The notes beneath the pieces were generated by a model. It had not been told where the DNA came from, did not search any database, and saw only the letters and a program-made list of their open reading frames with translations. From assembly GCA_019694165.1 (NCBI GenBank), contig JAIBCL010000010.1:184709-248708 (forward strand): 64,000 nt of DNA, given 5' to 3'. This DNA comes from Verrucomicrobiaceae bacterium. Lineage in GTDB: Bacteria; Verrucomicrobiota; Verrucomicrobiia; Verrucomicrobiales; Verrucomicrobiaceae. Shown here in pieces: positions 1 to 10,700 of this stretch (its first letter is position 1; each line of letters opens with the position of its first letter). The translations under genes were made by a program, and so were the position numbers.

Positions 1-1
1 C

Positions 2-1762
2 TTACTTCGCTGTCCGCTCATCAAACTTCCAGCTCGTCTTGAACTCGCGTGTCAGCGGCTGGTTGGTGAGGCTGGCGCGGACGAGTTCGATGGGGATGGG
101 GCCGAGGTGGAGGATGCTGTCGTGGAATTGCTTCTCGTTCATTTTGCCGCCGACGACGAGTTCGCGATGCAGCGCCATGAGTTGCAGGCCGCCGAGCATG
201 TAGCCGCATTGGTAGAGCGGGGAGTAGTCGCCTTTGATGAAGCGGCGGACCTCGCTGGTGGCGCCGAACTTCTCGTGGCCGACGCGGTCGGTGAGAAACT
301 TGACCATGTCGTCCGGCTTCATCTGGCCGAGATGAAACTTGAGCGTCACGATGATGCGCGCGCAGCGGTGCATGCGCCAGAACAACGCGCCGATGCGGTC
401 TTCGGGCGTGGTTTGATAACCGAGATCCCACAGCCGCATCTCCCAGTAGAGCGACCAGCCTTCGACATAAAACGGCGTGCTGAATCCGCCGCGATACGGC
501 AAATGGCGATCAGCCATGAAACGCTGGAGATGATGGCCGGGGATGAGTTCGTGCGGCACCACGTTGCGCATGAAGGGGCGGTTGTTTCCACGCATGGACA
601 TCATTTTGTCCTCGTGTTTCATCGCTTCGTTCGCATACGCCACGAGGATGTCGTGACCACCATACGCGGCATACGGGATCTGCTTCTGCGCCTGTGGGCT
701 GAGCATCGTGGTGCCCCACCATTCGGCGCAATCCGCGGGCACGGTGACGAGGTCGTGCTTCGTCACGAAGTCGGTCGCGCGCTTGGCTTCCGCACGCACG
801 AAGGCTTCCTGCTCGCCGGGGCGCACATACTGGAGCTTCACGCGCAGCAATGCCTTCTTCCAATCGTCGCCCAGCTTCATCTCCTGCGCGGCCTTCTTCA
901 TCTCCGATTCACACCACGCGAACTCGCGCTCGGCGAGTCCGATGAGTTCCTCGGGCGTGTAGGGAATGAATTCGTGATCGAGCTGCTGCTGAAGTTTCTT
1001 CGCACCGAGCGACTTGCCCAGCAGCGGCGCATCGTCCTTGTCTTTGATGCCAGCGATCTCCTCGCGCAGATACTTCGCATAGCCTTCGAGCGCCTTCTGC
1101 GCCTCGTCATGCGGCTGCTTCATCCACCAGGTGAAGTCAGGCAAAAAGCCGTCGTAGTTGCCATACCAAGTCTTCAGGGACTCGCGCAAACCATCGAGGG
1201 CAGCGGCTGCGCGCTGTGCCTGATGCGGCGTGGGCAATGCGATGGTGCTTTCCTTTTTCGCGGGGGCGGCAGGCTTGGACGCAGGAGCCTTGGCATCGGG
1301 CTTCTTGTCCTTGGCGGCCTTGAGCTTCGCTTGCAGATCCGTGACGCGCTTCGCCAGCGGCGCGAGCGCACTCGCTGCCTTCTCAGGATTCAATGGCGAT
1401 CCATGCACGCGTTCCTCGGTGAGTCCGTCGATGATCGAACGAAACGGCAGCCACACCGAAAGCTCCTTCAGATCATCGCGCCGGTCACCGACCTGCATGA
1501 GCGAGGCTTCGAGATCATTGCGCACCAAAACGTAATCGATCTGATCTGTGCGAGAGAGCTTGGAGAAGTCGAGCGCACCGAGCTTGGTGAGCCATCCCTG
1601 AAGCATCTGCTGCTCGCGATCGAGGAACTTGGTGGTGTCGCCCGTGATGGACCAATGGCGACGCAGCAGGTTCGTATCGGCACCGTATTGCTCGATGAGC
1701 ACGCGTGGTGATTGAGCGAAGAGGCTTGAGGAGAGAAGGAGGGGCAGCAGATGTCGAGTCAC
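2..1762 (-). CDS. DUF885 family secreted protein (putative metallopeptidase)
   Basis: A 586-residue protein with an N-terminal signal peptide (MTRHLLPLLLSSSLFAQ) and a DUF885-type body. The signature HELIPGHH starts at residue 404 and is followed by an acidic C-terminal helical region. In this family the HExxPGHH motif is thought to bind zinc, so a periplasmic or extracellular peptidase is likely, although the substrate cannot be read. A lysine/alanine/proline-rich linker lies near residues 147-170, which is unusual for the fold and probably a flexible insertion. The start used is GTG, because it is the only start giving a clean signal peptide; no ATG precedes the hydrophobic segment. The stop codon lies just inside the window edge, so the gene is complete. 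No operon partner is visible. Confidence 0.85.
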   Translation of the reverse strand: MTRHLLPLLLSSSLFAQSPRVLIEQYGADTNLLRRHWSITGDTTKFLDREQQMLQGWLTKLGALDFSKLSRTDQIDYVLVRNDLEASLMQVGDRRDDLKELSVWLPFRSIIDGLTEERVHGSPLNPEKAASALAPLAKRVTDLQAKLKAAKDKKPDAKAPASKPAAPAKKESTIALPTPHQAQRAAAALDGLRESLKTWYGNYDGFLPDFTWWMKQPHDEAQKALEGYAKYLREEIAGIKDKDDAPLLGKSLGAKKLQQQLDHEFIPYTPEELIGLAEREFAWCESEMKKAAQEMKLGDDWKKALLRVKLQYVRPGEQEAFVRAEAKRATDFVTKHDLVTVPADCAEWWGTTMLSPQAQKQIPYAAYGGHDILVAYANEAMKHEDKMMSMRGNNRPFMRNVVPHELIPGHHLQRFMADRHLPYRGGFSTPFYVEGWSLYWEMRLWDLGYQTTPEDRIGALFWRMHRCARIIVTLKFHLGQMKPDDMVKFLTDRVGHEKFGATSEVRRFIKGDYSPLYQCGYMLGGLQLMALHRELVVGGKMNEKQFHDSILHLGPIPIELVRASLTNQPLTREFKTSWKFDERTAK

Positions 1763-1944
1763 GGCGTGAGTGGAGGATGTGAGAGCGGGGAAAGCAAGCG
1801 GGGTGTTGAGCGCTCGGGGCGGGGGGATTCGCGGGCTTTAGCCTGTTTGGATTTGGGGTGGGCGGAGGGCTGTGAGGGCAGGAGCGCCGCGGCCTGCGTG
1901 AGGGTTGGCGGCCTGAAGGCCGGGACCACTTCTCTGAGGCGGAG
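1763..1944. other. Gene-free spacer with GGGCTTTAGCC-type repeat fragments
   Basis: No coding signal was found. The stretch holds GCGGGCTTTAGCCTG (1831-1845) and GCCTGAAGGCCGGGACCACTT (1911-1930, written in two parts: GCCTGAAGGCC then GGGACCACTT). These resemble the sequences between the convergent gene ends at 4739-4757 and 15661-15675. The second sits directly downstream of the broken surface-protein remnant, like its counterpart behind the intact giant gene. Confidence 0.4.
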
Positions 1945-2055
1945 CTAGGGCTTCGTTATCCGCGCACGCATGAAGCGACTGCCTTTTGTGCCGAACAGCG
2001 ACGTGGTCGCGAGCGACGAGCTGGCTGCTCACGTTTCCGTTGGCACCGATCAAAG
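1945..2055 (-). pseudogene. C-terminal remnant of a giant surface-protein gene
   Basis: Read on the minus strand, about 38 codons match the last residues of the giant protein encoded at 4761-14471. SSQLVARDHVAV aligns with STQLVVRDNVAV. After a frameshift, SRFMRARITKP followed by a stop aligns with KRFMRVRVTR followed by a stop. No upstream coding sequence remains. The sequence just after the stop (GGGACCACT at about 1922-1930) also matches the downstream flank of the intact gene. This is a decayed duplicate end, not a functional gene. Confidence 0.75.
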
Positions 2056-2098
2056 TTGCGCCACGCGTGCCGCGTGAGGAACGGATTTCTAGTGCCGT

Positions 2099-2303
2099 AT
2101 GGGTGAAGTGACTCTTCTACGCTTTCTCATTTTGTTTATTGCTTCCACGATGTTCGCTGTTCGGGCATCGGACATCGTGAGCGATACGAAGTGTGTGATT
2201 CATCACTGTGCAGATGCCACGGAGACATTGAAGTGGGCGTCAATGGAAGTTCAAAGCCTCGTTTTGTCCGCCACGGACGAGAGGCTGGCTCTTTGCGAGT
2301 GCC
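2099..2303 (+). pseudogene. N-terminal fragment of a DUF4838 gene
   Basis: The start MGEVTLLRFLILFIAS and the following residues through LSATDERLA align with the beginning of the DUF4838 protein encoded at 42617-44425 (MGEVTLLRFLLLFLAS ... LAATGEKLA). About 40 nt upstream of the ATG also resemble each other. After about position 2303 the similarity ends and the frame runs into unrelated sequence. This is a truncated copy of roughly 65 codons. It abuts the surface-protein remnant on its left, so two foreign ends are joined here. Confidence 0.8.
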
Positions 2304-2423
2304 CCCTTGTCAACGACAGGGCTCGGGTTTTGTCGTGTGCATTGCAGGCAGTCCCAGGTGGGAACGGGTCTGAACAAATCGGATGGCGTGCCTCGTAGCC
2401 CTGACTGCTTTCTTGAATTCTGC

Positions 2424-2933
2424 ATGCGTGTTACTCTGATCTTTCTTCTTCTGACTTTCGTCTCGTCGCTTCATGCCGAGACGGCTGCGCCTGCTGCTTT
2501 GTCGCCTGAGGATAGCGCCACGTTGTGCAGGATCGCTGCAACAAGAGAGCGGCTGGGGCGCGTGAGTCGCGAGGTGCATGCGTGGCTTCGAGTCGGGGAT
2601 CAAAACAAGCCTGCGGGCTTGATTGCTGAGCTGCTGAACCCGGCTGAGCAAAACGGGTTCCATTTGCTGCCGCCGGGAAGGTTTGGCTGGAGTGCGCTTG
2701 TTCGTGGATGGCAGGGGTATGTGAAGGACACTCCCTCCGTCCGGCTCTCCGGCAACCCGCTGCCCGGTAAACTGGCTATCGGAGGCATCGTCGAAGGTGG
2801 TCTAGGCTGTCATGGGCTGGTGGACAACGTGCGTCTGTCATGTGGCTCAAGGGACATCTGCACCGCACCCATCACGCGGCTGATGCGTGATGACACCCCA
2901 TTAGGCGTCTGGGATTTCGACGAACTGCGATGA
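2424..2933 (+). CDS. Short secreted LamG-like protein
   Basis: A protein of about 169 residues starting with a good signal peptide (MRVTLIFLLLTFVSSLHA). The C-terminal part reads like the last strands of a concanavalin/LamG sandwich: a gly-rich GKLAIGGIVEGGLG, then GLVDNVRLSCGSRDI, then a TPLGVWDFDEL ending typical of LamG modules in Verrucomicrobiota. The domain is shorter than a usual LamG (about 150-200 residues), so it may be trimmed. I chose the internal ATG because the upstream in-frame stretch is pseudogene-derived and lacks a signal. The stop overlaps the next start as ATGA, implying translational coupling to the glycoside hydrolase. The function is unknown; carbohydrate binding is an inference from the fold. 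Confidence 0.55.
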   Translation: MRVTLIFLLLTFVSSLHAETAAPAALSPEDSATLCRIAATRERLGRVSREVHAWLRVGDQNKPAGLIAELLNPAEQNGFHLLPPGRFGWSALVRGWQGYVKDTPSVRLSGNPLPGKLAIGGIVEGGLGCHGLVDNVRLSCGSRDICTAPITRLMRDDTPLGVWDFDELR

Positions 2934-4687
2934 CCAAGCGTAAAACAACCATCCAGAAGCTCAGCCTCATCATCGCCCTGATTATTTGCGGAGTGCTCCA
3001 TGCCGCCGAGCCACGCGACACGATGCCCGACACCTGGGCAGCCACGGATGCGCTGGGTCGCACGTTGCCGATGAGTGCGGAGGTAGGCTTGCCGAAAGCG
3101 AACCGCACGGTCGGCATCTTTTGCTTCAACTGGCATGCCTCATTCGGGAACAAGGAGGTCTATGACATCGCGAAGATACTGAAAGCGAATCCAACGACAC
3201 CGTCATGGGGCCCGGTGCAAGCACCGCATTACTGGAGCGAGCCGCGCTTGGGCTACTACCGGCCCGATGATCCGTGGGTGATCCGCAAGCATGTGCAGAT
3301 GCTGACCGATGCGGGTGTGGATGTGCTCATCCTCGACGCCACCAACGGCTTCACCTATGACACCGAGCGCGAGGCGCTGTGCCGTGTGCTGGACCAGATG
3401 AAGGCCGAAGGTCATCGCGTCCCGGGCATCGCCCTGTTTGCCTATGCGCAGCACCAGATGGTCGTGCAGCATCTGTGGGACACGTTCTACAAACCCGGCA
3501 AGCATCGCGAGCTGTGGTTTCAGTGGAAGGGCAAGCCGCTGCTGCTCACGCCAACCGAAGGCTTGAGCGAGGACGTGAAGGCCTTCTTCACGATCCGCAC
3601 CTCCTGGGCCTGGACACGCGGACAGCCGTGGTTCGGCGATGGCAAAGACAAGTGGCCTTGGCTCGATCACGCGCCGCAGATCCCTGGATGGCATGTGTCA
3701 CCGGACAAACCCGAGTGCGTGCCTGTCGGCGTGAGTCAGCACGTCACCAGCAACATCGGTCGCAGCTTTCATGGCAGTCGCCAACCGCCGCCCGCCGAAT
3801 GTCGTCCGGGCGAAGGGCTCTACTTTGACGAGCAATGGCGGCATGCACTGCCGAACCAATCCGAGTTCATCTTCATCACCGGCTGGAACGAGTGGATCGC
3901 TCAGCGCTTCCTTTCTGACGGCACGATGACCTTCCAAGGCCGCGTGTTGCCGCCCGGCGAGACCTTCTTCGTCGATCTCTATGATTCGGAATTCAATCGC
4001 GACATCGAACCCATGCGCGGCGGCTACGGCGACAACACCTACTGGCAGATGATCGCGAACATCCGCCGCTACAAAGGCGCACGCCCCGTGCCCGCTGCGT
4101 CACCCGCGAAGACCATCGCCATCCCCGGCGACTTCGCTCAATGGACCGAGGTGAAGCCCGTCTATCTTGACGACCTAAACGACACCATGCATCGAGATCA
4201 CGACGGTGTGCCCGGCGCGGGCCGCTACACCAACCAAACCGGCCGCAACGACCTCGACACGGCGCACGTCACTCACGACGCCACGCATATCTACTTCCAC
4301 ATCACCACTCGCGAGCCGCTCACTGCCGCTAGCGATGCCGATTGGATGGTTCTGCTGCTCGACAGTGATCAAAATGCTCAAACCGGCCTCCACGGTCACG
4401 ACATCCGCATCAATCAAACCCGCAGCGCTATGGACAAAGCCAGCGTGGAGCGTTGGAACGGCAAAACGTGGGAATCCATCGGCACCGCCACACTCCAAGT
4501 AGGAACGAAAGACCTCCATCTCGCCATCGGACGCGCCACCCTCGGCCTCAGCACCGACAAACCCTTGCACTTCAACTTCAAATGGACCGACAACATCCCC
4601 GCTGACGCCGATCCCATCGACTACCTCGACCACGGCGACACCGCGCCGAATGCGCGGTTCTATTACCGCTGCACTGTTGTGGAATGA
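2930..4687 (+). CDS. Secreted GH99/GH71-like glycoside hydrolase with C-terminal beta-sandwich
   Basis: A 585-residue protein. An N-terminal signal peptide ends near HAA (residue 26). A TIM-barrel-like region follows with GIFCFNWH, HYWSEPRLGYYRPDD, DVLILDATNG and, near residue 316, ITGWNEWIAQRF. The YYRPDDP and GWNEW motifs resemble the GH71/GH99-type families of endo-acting glycanases. Residues from about 400 to the end form a second module (DDTAH-like VYLDDLNDTMHRD, WMVLLLDSDQNAQTG) like CBM9/DOMON sandwiches that read out glycoside ends. The gene is coupled to the upstream LamG-like gene by an ATGA overlap, so the two are probably exported together. The exact linkage cut cannot be inferred. 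Confidence 0.65.
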   Translation: MTKRKTTIQKLSLIIALIICGVLHAAEPRDTMPDTWAATDALGRTLPMSAEVGLPKANRTVGIFCFNWHASFGNKEVYDIAKILKANPTTPSWGPVQAPHYWSEPRLGYYRPDDPWVIRKHVQMLTDAGVDVLILDATNGFTYDTEREALCRVLDQMKAEGHRVPGIALFAYAQHQMVVQHLWDTFYKPGKHRELWFQWKGKPLLLTPTEGLSEDVKAFFTIRTSWAWTRGQPWFGDGKDKWPWLDHAPQIPGWHVSPDKPECVPVGVSQHVTSNIGRSFHGSRQPPPAECRPGEGLYFDEQWRHALPNQSEFIFITGWNEWIAQRFLSDGTMTFQGRVLPPGETFFVDLYDSEFNRDIEPMRGGYGDNTYWQMIANIRRYKGARPVPAASPAKTIAIPGDFAQWTEVKPVYLDDLNDTMHRDHDGVPGAGRYTNQTGRNDLDTAHVTHDATHIYFHITTREPLTAASDADWMVLLLDSDQNAQTGLHGHDIRINQTRSAMDKASVERWNGKTWESIGTATLQVGTKDLHLAIGRATLGLSTDKPLHFNFKWTDNIPADADPIDYLDHGDTAPNARFYYRCTVVE

Positions 4688-4738
4688 ACCATTAGCGAGG
4701 GTGTGTTTGGGTGTATGCGTGATCAGTCAATGAGACAG

Positions 4739-4757
4739 TAAAGCCCGGGACCACTCT
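4739..4757. repeat. GGGACCACT-type repeat between convergent genes
   Basis: TAAAGCCCGGGACCACTCT lies in the 73-bp gap between the convergent stops at 4687 and 4761. It resembles 1911-1930 and, inverted, 15652-15675. A possible role is bidirectional termination. No strong hairpin is visible at this copy. Confidence 0.35.
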
Positions 4758-4760
4758 CTA

Positions 4761-7700
4761 CTACCTCGTCACCCGCACGCGCATGAAGCGTTTGTTGTTC
4801 GCGCTAACCGCTACGTTGTCGCGGACCACGAGTTGGGTGCTCGTATTCGTCTCGATGACCAAGCCGGCGCTGCTCCAGTTCACCAGGTCGCTGCTGGCTT
4901 CGACGATGAAGGTCACGTCGGTGGCGGCGGGGTTTTTGGGGATGGTGAGGCGGAGGTAGTTGCTGCTGCTCACGGGGGTGAGTTGCACGACTTGCGGGCT
5001 CGTGTTGGTGATGACGCCGTTGGTGCCGACGGCGTATTCGAGGAGGTTCATCAAGCCATCGCCGTCGGCGTCGAGGGTGGCTTCGGCGAGGAGGTTGTTG
5101 GCGTTGCCAACGCTGTTTTGTCCGAGCCATTGCGCGAAGGGGCCGGTGTAGGCCGGGAAGTCAATGTCGAAGAAGCTCTTCGTGCCGGTGTCGTCGGCGG
5201 TGAGGCGGAGGCCGTAGGTGCCGCTGTTGGTGAGGGTGGCGGTGGTGTCCACGAGCGAGGCATTGGCGAAGGTGAGTCCGCTCGGGCCGCTGCGCGTGCT
5301 CCAAAGCGAAGTGAAGGCATTGGGCAGGCTGTCGTCGGTGATGGTGCCATCAAGAGTGATGGGGGTGATCGAGCCTGTCGCGGTGGCGCTGATCACAGGT
5401 GCTTTGTTGACGCCATCAATCGTGAGGTTGGTGAAGGTGGCGGTGTTGAGGCCGACGCCGCTGGAGTTGTCCACGTAGAAGCCGACCCAGACGGGCGTGG
5501 TCATGATGATGGTCTGCGGCTGGCCGACCTGTGTCCAGGCGTTCGGGCCGCCGGTGCCGGAGTTGTGCGTGGCACGGTAGGCGGTGACGCTGTTGCCTCG
5601 ACGCACGAGGCGGATCCAGTTGCCTGCACCGACTCCGCTTGGGATGCCGGGAGTTGACGCGCTGGCCGCGATGCTGACCCAGTAGTAGCCGTTGAAGGCA
5701 TCGGTGGGCTTCTTGCCATAGTGTGAGTAGGCACCGCCTTCGATGCTCTCAGTGATGCGCAAGCCGCCGCTGCTGCTGCCCGCGCCGGAGCTGTAGGTCA
5801 CGAGTCGGCAGCGCACATCAATGTCGCCATAGTATTGCCAGCCGTAGAAGTAGCCGTTGGTGCCGCCTGCGACGGTGTAGGTGGTGCCGTCGAAGCTGCC
5901 GCTGCCAGCGGGATTCTGCGTGGTGCCGTTGTCTTCGTTATACAAAGCGACACCGCTGGGTGCGGGTGTGAGCGCGACATTGTCGAAGACGCCGGTCGCT
6001 GTGCTCGCGGTGCTATTGCTGGTGGTGGTGAGTCCGTATTGCGCTTCGCTGTTGAGCAGCGTGAGCGCGACCGAGGTGCCGGCTGTCGTCCAGGTGGTGC
6101 CGTTGGTGCTGTAGCTGCCTGTGATGATGTTGGTGGTCGCATCGCGCTCAAGCTTCAGCCAGAGCGGCAGCGTGAGGCTGGTGGTAGTGGTGACGGTGTC
6201 GGAGTTTCCACCTGCGCCGAGGGTGGTGCGCACACGGAATTGCAAACCGGTGCCGGGGATGTAGCCGAACACGACGCGTTTGCAGCCACGCGCGAGCGAG
6301 TCGCGAATGGTCAGTCCGCTCAGCGCCGTGGAACTCGACACGCTGGTCAATCGCGCGACCACGCTGCCATTGCCAGTGATGGGCCGCACCATGACGTGCG
6401 CGGCATCGTTGCCAGAGGTCGCGTAACCCGCACCAGTGCCCGTGACGGTGGCGACGCCATTGTATTCCAAGGATTGACCGCGACGCGCGGATGACGGCGT
6501 CATGTCCTGTGTGAGCCAGTTCGCTGCGATGGGTGCGCTGCCGACGACGATGGTGACCTGATCGCTCACGGTGAACTGCGTGTCCGTGGCGGTGATGCGC
6601 ATGAGGTAGGTGCCCGGTGCGCTGAAGGTGACGGCGGTGGTGGTGGCGTTCGGTGACTCGATGTTCGCAGTGCCCGGTCCGCTGACGAGGCTCCACGTTT
6701 GCGTGACGGCGGCGGGCAGGCCGTCATCGGTGACGCTGGCACTGAGGATGATGCCATTGGTGGCGGCGATGACGGGGCCTTGTCCCGTGGGACTGCTGAT
6801 GAAGATGGAGGGCGCGTTGTCGTTGTCCGCGATGGTGACATTCGCGAATGAGGCTGCGCCGATGTCATAGCTGCCGACATCGAGCGCGATGGTGACATCC
6901 TCGGGGCCTTCGATGCTGGCATCGTCCACAGGAGAGATGGTGATGGTCTTCGAGGTCTCGCCAGAGGCAAAAGCGATCGAGGCTGCGACGGAGGTGTAAT
7001 CGGCACCATTCGAGGCCGTGCCCGAGATGGCGAGGTTCACGGTGAGCGTGACACCCGTGGGTGCGGTGCGTGTGACGGTGAACTGGCCAGGGTTGCCCGG
7101 CGTCTCGGAGGCACTCGCATCGTTCGCAGCGATGGTGACGGTGCTGCGGTCGTCGTCCGTGAGCACGACCATGGAGGTGAAGTTGCTGCCGATGACGTAT
7201 CCGCCGCCTGCCACGACATCCGCGACGACGAGCTTCGTGCCTTCATTCAGTGCGTTCTGAATCGGCGTGACGGCGATGGCGAGAGTGCTCTGTCCGGCGG
7301 GAATAGTCTGCGTGGTGCTGATGGTCGCGTAGTCGGTGCCATTCACAGCCGTGCTGCTGAGCGCGATGTTCACGCTCAAGGCCGAAGTCGTGGGGCCTGT
7401 GCGGGTGAGGGTGAACTGCCCAGGATCGCCGCTCTCATTTGCGAGGGAATCCGTGCCGGCGATGCTCACGGCGGGCGCGTCATCATCAGTGATCGTCAAG
7501 GTATGCACCGACTGCGTGCCGAGCGCGAGACCGCTGCCGGGGCTGGAGAGCGTGACGGTCAAAGTTTCCGCTGCTTCCATGTCGGTGTCGTTCGTGATCG
7601 GCACGGAGATGTATTGAACCGTTTCACCAGCAGCGAAGTTGAGCGTGCCACTCGTGGTCGTGTAATCGCCAGGATTCAAAGCCGTGCCATCGGCGGTGGT

Positions 7701-10700
7701 GTAGTTCACCGAGAGCGCTGTGGTTGCCGGGCTGCTGAGGCTGATGGCGAGCTGCGCAGTGCCTGCGCCTTCGGTGACGGTGCTGCTGGTGGCGCTGAAG
7801 CCCACGTAGAGATTGGTCGGCGGCGCATCGTCGTCCACGATGGTGTAGATGTGCTGCGAGGGCGTGCCGATCACCGCGCCGTTCGCATTGCGCAGCGTGA
7901 TGCAGAGATTGTCGATGCCTTCGTCAATGGTGTCGTTGATGATGGAGAGCGGAATGTATTTGAACTGATCATCCACGGCGAAATTCAGCGTGCCTGTGGG
8001 CAACGAGAAGTCCACGCCTGCGCCATAGCCGGTGGTGACGCCGGTGTTCCGGTAGATGAACTCCAAACCAGAGTTCGCGACACTGCCGAGGTAGAGGCAG
8101 CGCGTGCGGTAGTTCGCGGACTCGCGCACCATGATGCCAGCCTGTGCATTCGATGCGCCGCCGGTTTGCGTGAGCACGCGAGCGATGAGTGTGAAGTCTC
8201 CACTGACCGGTGCGGACACGAAGTGGCCTTCATCTTCCGTGCCGCCGATCTGCGAGCCTGCGGCACTCAAGGTGTAAACGCCGACGTTCAAGTTGTCCGT
8301 GCCCTGCGCATTCACAAATCCCACCGTGCGTCCCAGCAACGTCGGCGAGCCGGTGAGCGAGACATTGTCAAAGGTGGCCGTCGTCAAGGTGGTGGCGGTG
8401 TCGTTTTTCGAGCACACGGCGAGACCAGCGAGCACATCAGGCGCGAGCGCCATTGTCTGCGGAGTGCCGACGGTGGTCCAGGTAGCGCCATCAGGCGACC
8501 ACGAGCTGGTGAACAGATCGCCCACGCGTTGCAGACGCACCCAGCGCGGGCGGAGCATGGAGTTGGCAGTCACGGAGGAAGTTGATCCGGCGACAGTAGT
8601 GCGGCGGGCCGACACGCGGCCTGTGGATGGCACATGCATGGCAGTGAACGAGCGCACATTCGCGGTGGTGGACTCACGGATCATGATGCCTGCCTGCGCG
8701 GTCGTTTGCGATCCAGGGCTTTGCGTGAGCACGCGAGCGACGATGGTGCAGTTCGATGAACTGTTCACCGGGAACCACACATAGCGGAACGCATCCGCCG
8801 TGCTGCCGATGCTGCCCGAGCCGGTCACGGTGTAAGTCCCGGATGCCTCCGCGTAGCTGCCCGCAGTTCCCACCGCGCCGACATCCGCGCTGGTGATGGT
8901 GCCGAGTGAACCGCCGCTGAGGCCATTGACCGTGACGTTGTCAAAGGTGGCAGTGTTGAGCGCGGGATTCGCTGCTGAAGCGACGCAGAGTCCAGCCAGA
9001 TAACTCGTGGCAGTGAAGCCGGTGATGCTTTGCGAATCCAACTGCGTCCAGGTCACGCCGTCGTTGGACGCGGAAGATACAAACGTCGTGCCGGTCTTCA
9101 CGATGCGCAGCCAGTAGGCCAGCGTTTCCGTGTTTGTCGTGGTGGTGGATGACGCGCGCGAGCCGCTATCGAGGAGGTATTCCACGGACACGGGCGCGGT
9201 GGCCGACGCGGCGAGCCTCACTTCGATCACAGGTGCTGTCACGCTCTCCAGGCCGCGGCTGCTGTTGGCGGTGAAGGCAACGGTTTGCGTCGGAGTTTCA
9301 TTGTCCGTGATATACATCGTGGCTCCGGTGCCCCGTGCATAGGAGCCAGGGTCGATGTTGAGGATGATGGTCTCCGTGCCTTCGACGTCGTTGTCGTTCG
9401 TGATGGTGACCGGCACATCCACACCGAGCGCCGCTGCGGGAATGGTGACGCTGGCAGGCGCGGTGTAATCGGTGCCGTTCGTGGCGGTGCCGCTGTAGCT
9501 GAGGTTCACGGTCAGCGCCGCCGCCGTGCTGCCCGTGCGATTGATATAAAACTTCACCGGTGTGATGGACCCGCCTTCCGCAGCGCTGTTGGTCGCGCCG
9601 CCGGTGGTGTTGTTTCCCACCTGCACGTCGGCGAAGACGGTGTTGACGTTGTCATTGTCATTCATCCAGGCCATGGCGCTGGAGCTGGACACAAAGGTTT
9701 GATAATTGGCGGAGGCATCAATGGAGAGCGTGATGGTCTCGCGATCTTCTGCCACGGCATCGTCCTTCGTGCGCAAGGTCACGTCATAAGTCGCAGCGCC
9801 AGAGGACATGACCAAGGTGGTCGGAGCATTGACGCCGGTGCTGGTGTCGCGTTTGAAGATCGCGCCATTCGCGCCCACCGACCACGCGAGCGTGGTGCCG
9901 GTGCCATGAACGGCATTGAACGAGCCGAACGCGGAGAGATTGACGTAGCTCAAGTTGGTGGCTCCGGTGGTCAGCATCTGCGTGCTGTTCGCGCCTGAGA
10001 TGAACACGTTCGATGAACCGCTGCCCCACACGCCATTGAGATCGAAACTGTTGAGAGACGCCTGCTGCGTCCATGTCCCCGTGCTGCCGCCCCTGATGAG
10101 CAAGCCGCCTGCGCCCACCGCCACGGTGCTGTTCGAGGCCGAGGAATAAACGCCATTGAGCTGAGCAGTCGTGCCGGCAGCGATGGTCGTCATGGTCGTG
10201 TTGTTCCAGAACAACACCGTGCCGCTCGCTCCGACGAACCACACGTTTGTATTCGCCGAGCCATAGACGGCGCGAAGCTGGTTTGACGTGCCGCTGTTCA
10301 GCACGGCCCAGGACGTGCCGTTGGTGCTGCGCAAGATGAGACCACCATCGCCAACGGCGAAGATGTTCGTCGTGCCGCTGCCCCAGATGGCGCGCAGGTT
10401 GCTCGTCGTGCCGCTGCTCATGGTGGTCCATGACGTGCCGTTCGTGCTGCGCAAAATAACGCCGCCATCACCCACGGCATAGAGATTCGTGGTGCTGGTG
10501 CCCCAGACGCCACGCAACACAGTCGTGACTCCGCTGGTTTGCGACGTCCAGCTTGTGCCATCGCCTTTCAAGATGACACCGCCATCGCCCACAGCCCACT
10601 GCGCGGTGCTGCTCACAGCGAAGACCGCATTGAGATTCGCGGTGCTACCAGAGGTCTGCGGCAGCCACCAGCTCACGGTTTCGTAGTCTGTGCCATTCGT

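Noticed and set aside
107..1711. Long open frame (534 codons) antisense to the DUF885 gene
   Set aside because: It is the mirror of a high-GC coding frame; composition is Arg/His/Glu-rich with no domain, while the minus strand gives a signal peptide and HELIPGHH.
2307..2423. In-frame extension of the LamG-like gene upstream of 2424
   Set aside because: It runs through pseudogene-derived sequence and would put the signal peptide 39 residues inside the protein.
10288..10600. Short tandem DNA repeats as a possible CRISPR or minisatellite
   Set aside because: They keep a reading frame of about 41 codons and encode propeller blades; no constant repeats with unique spacers.
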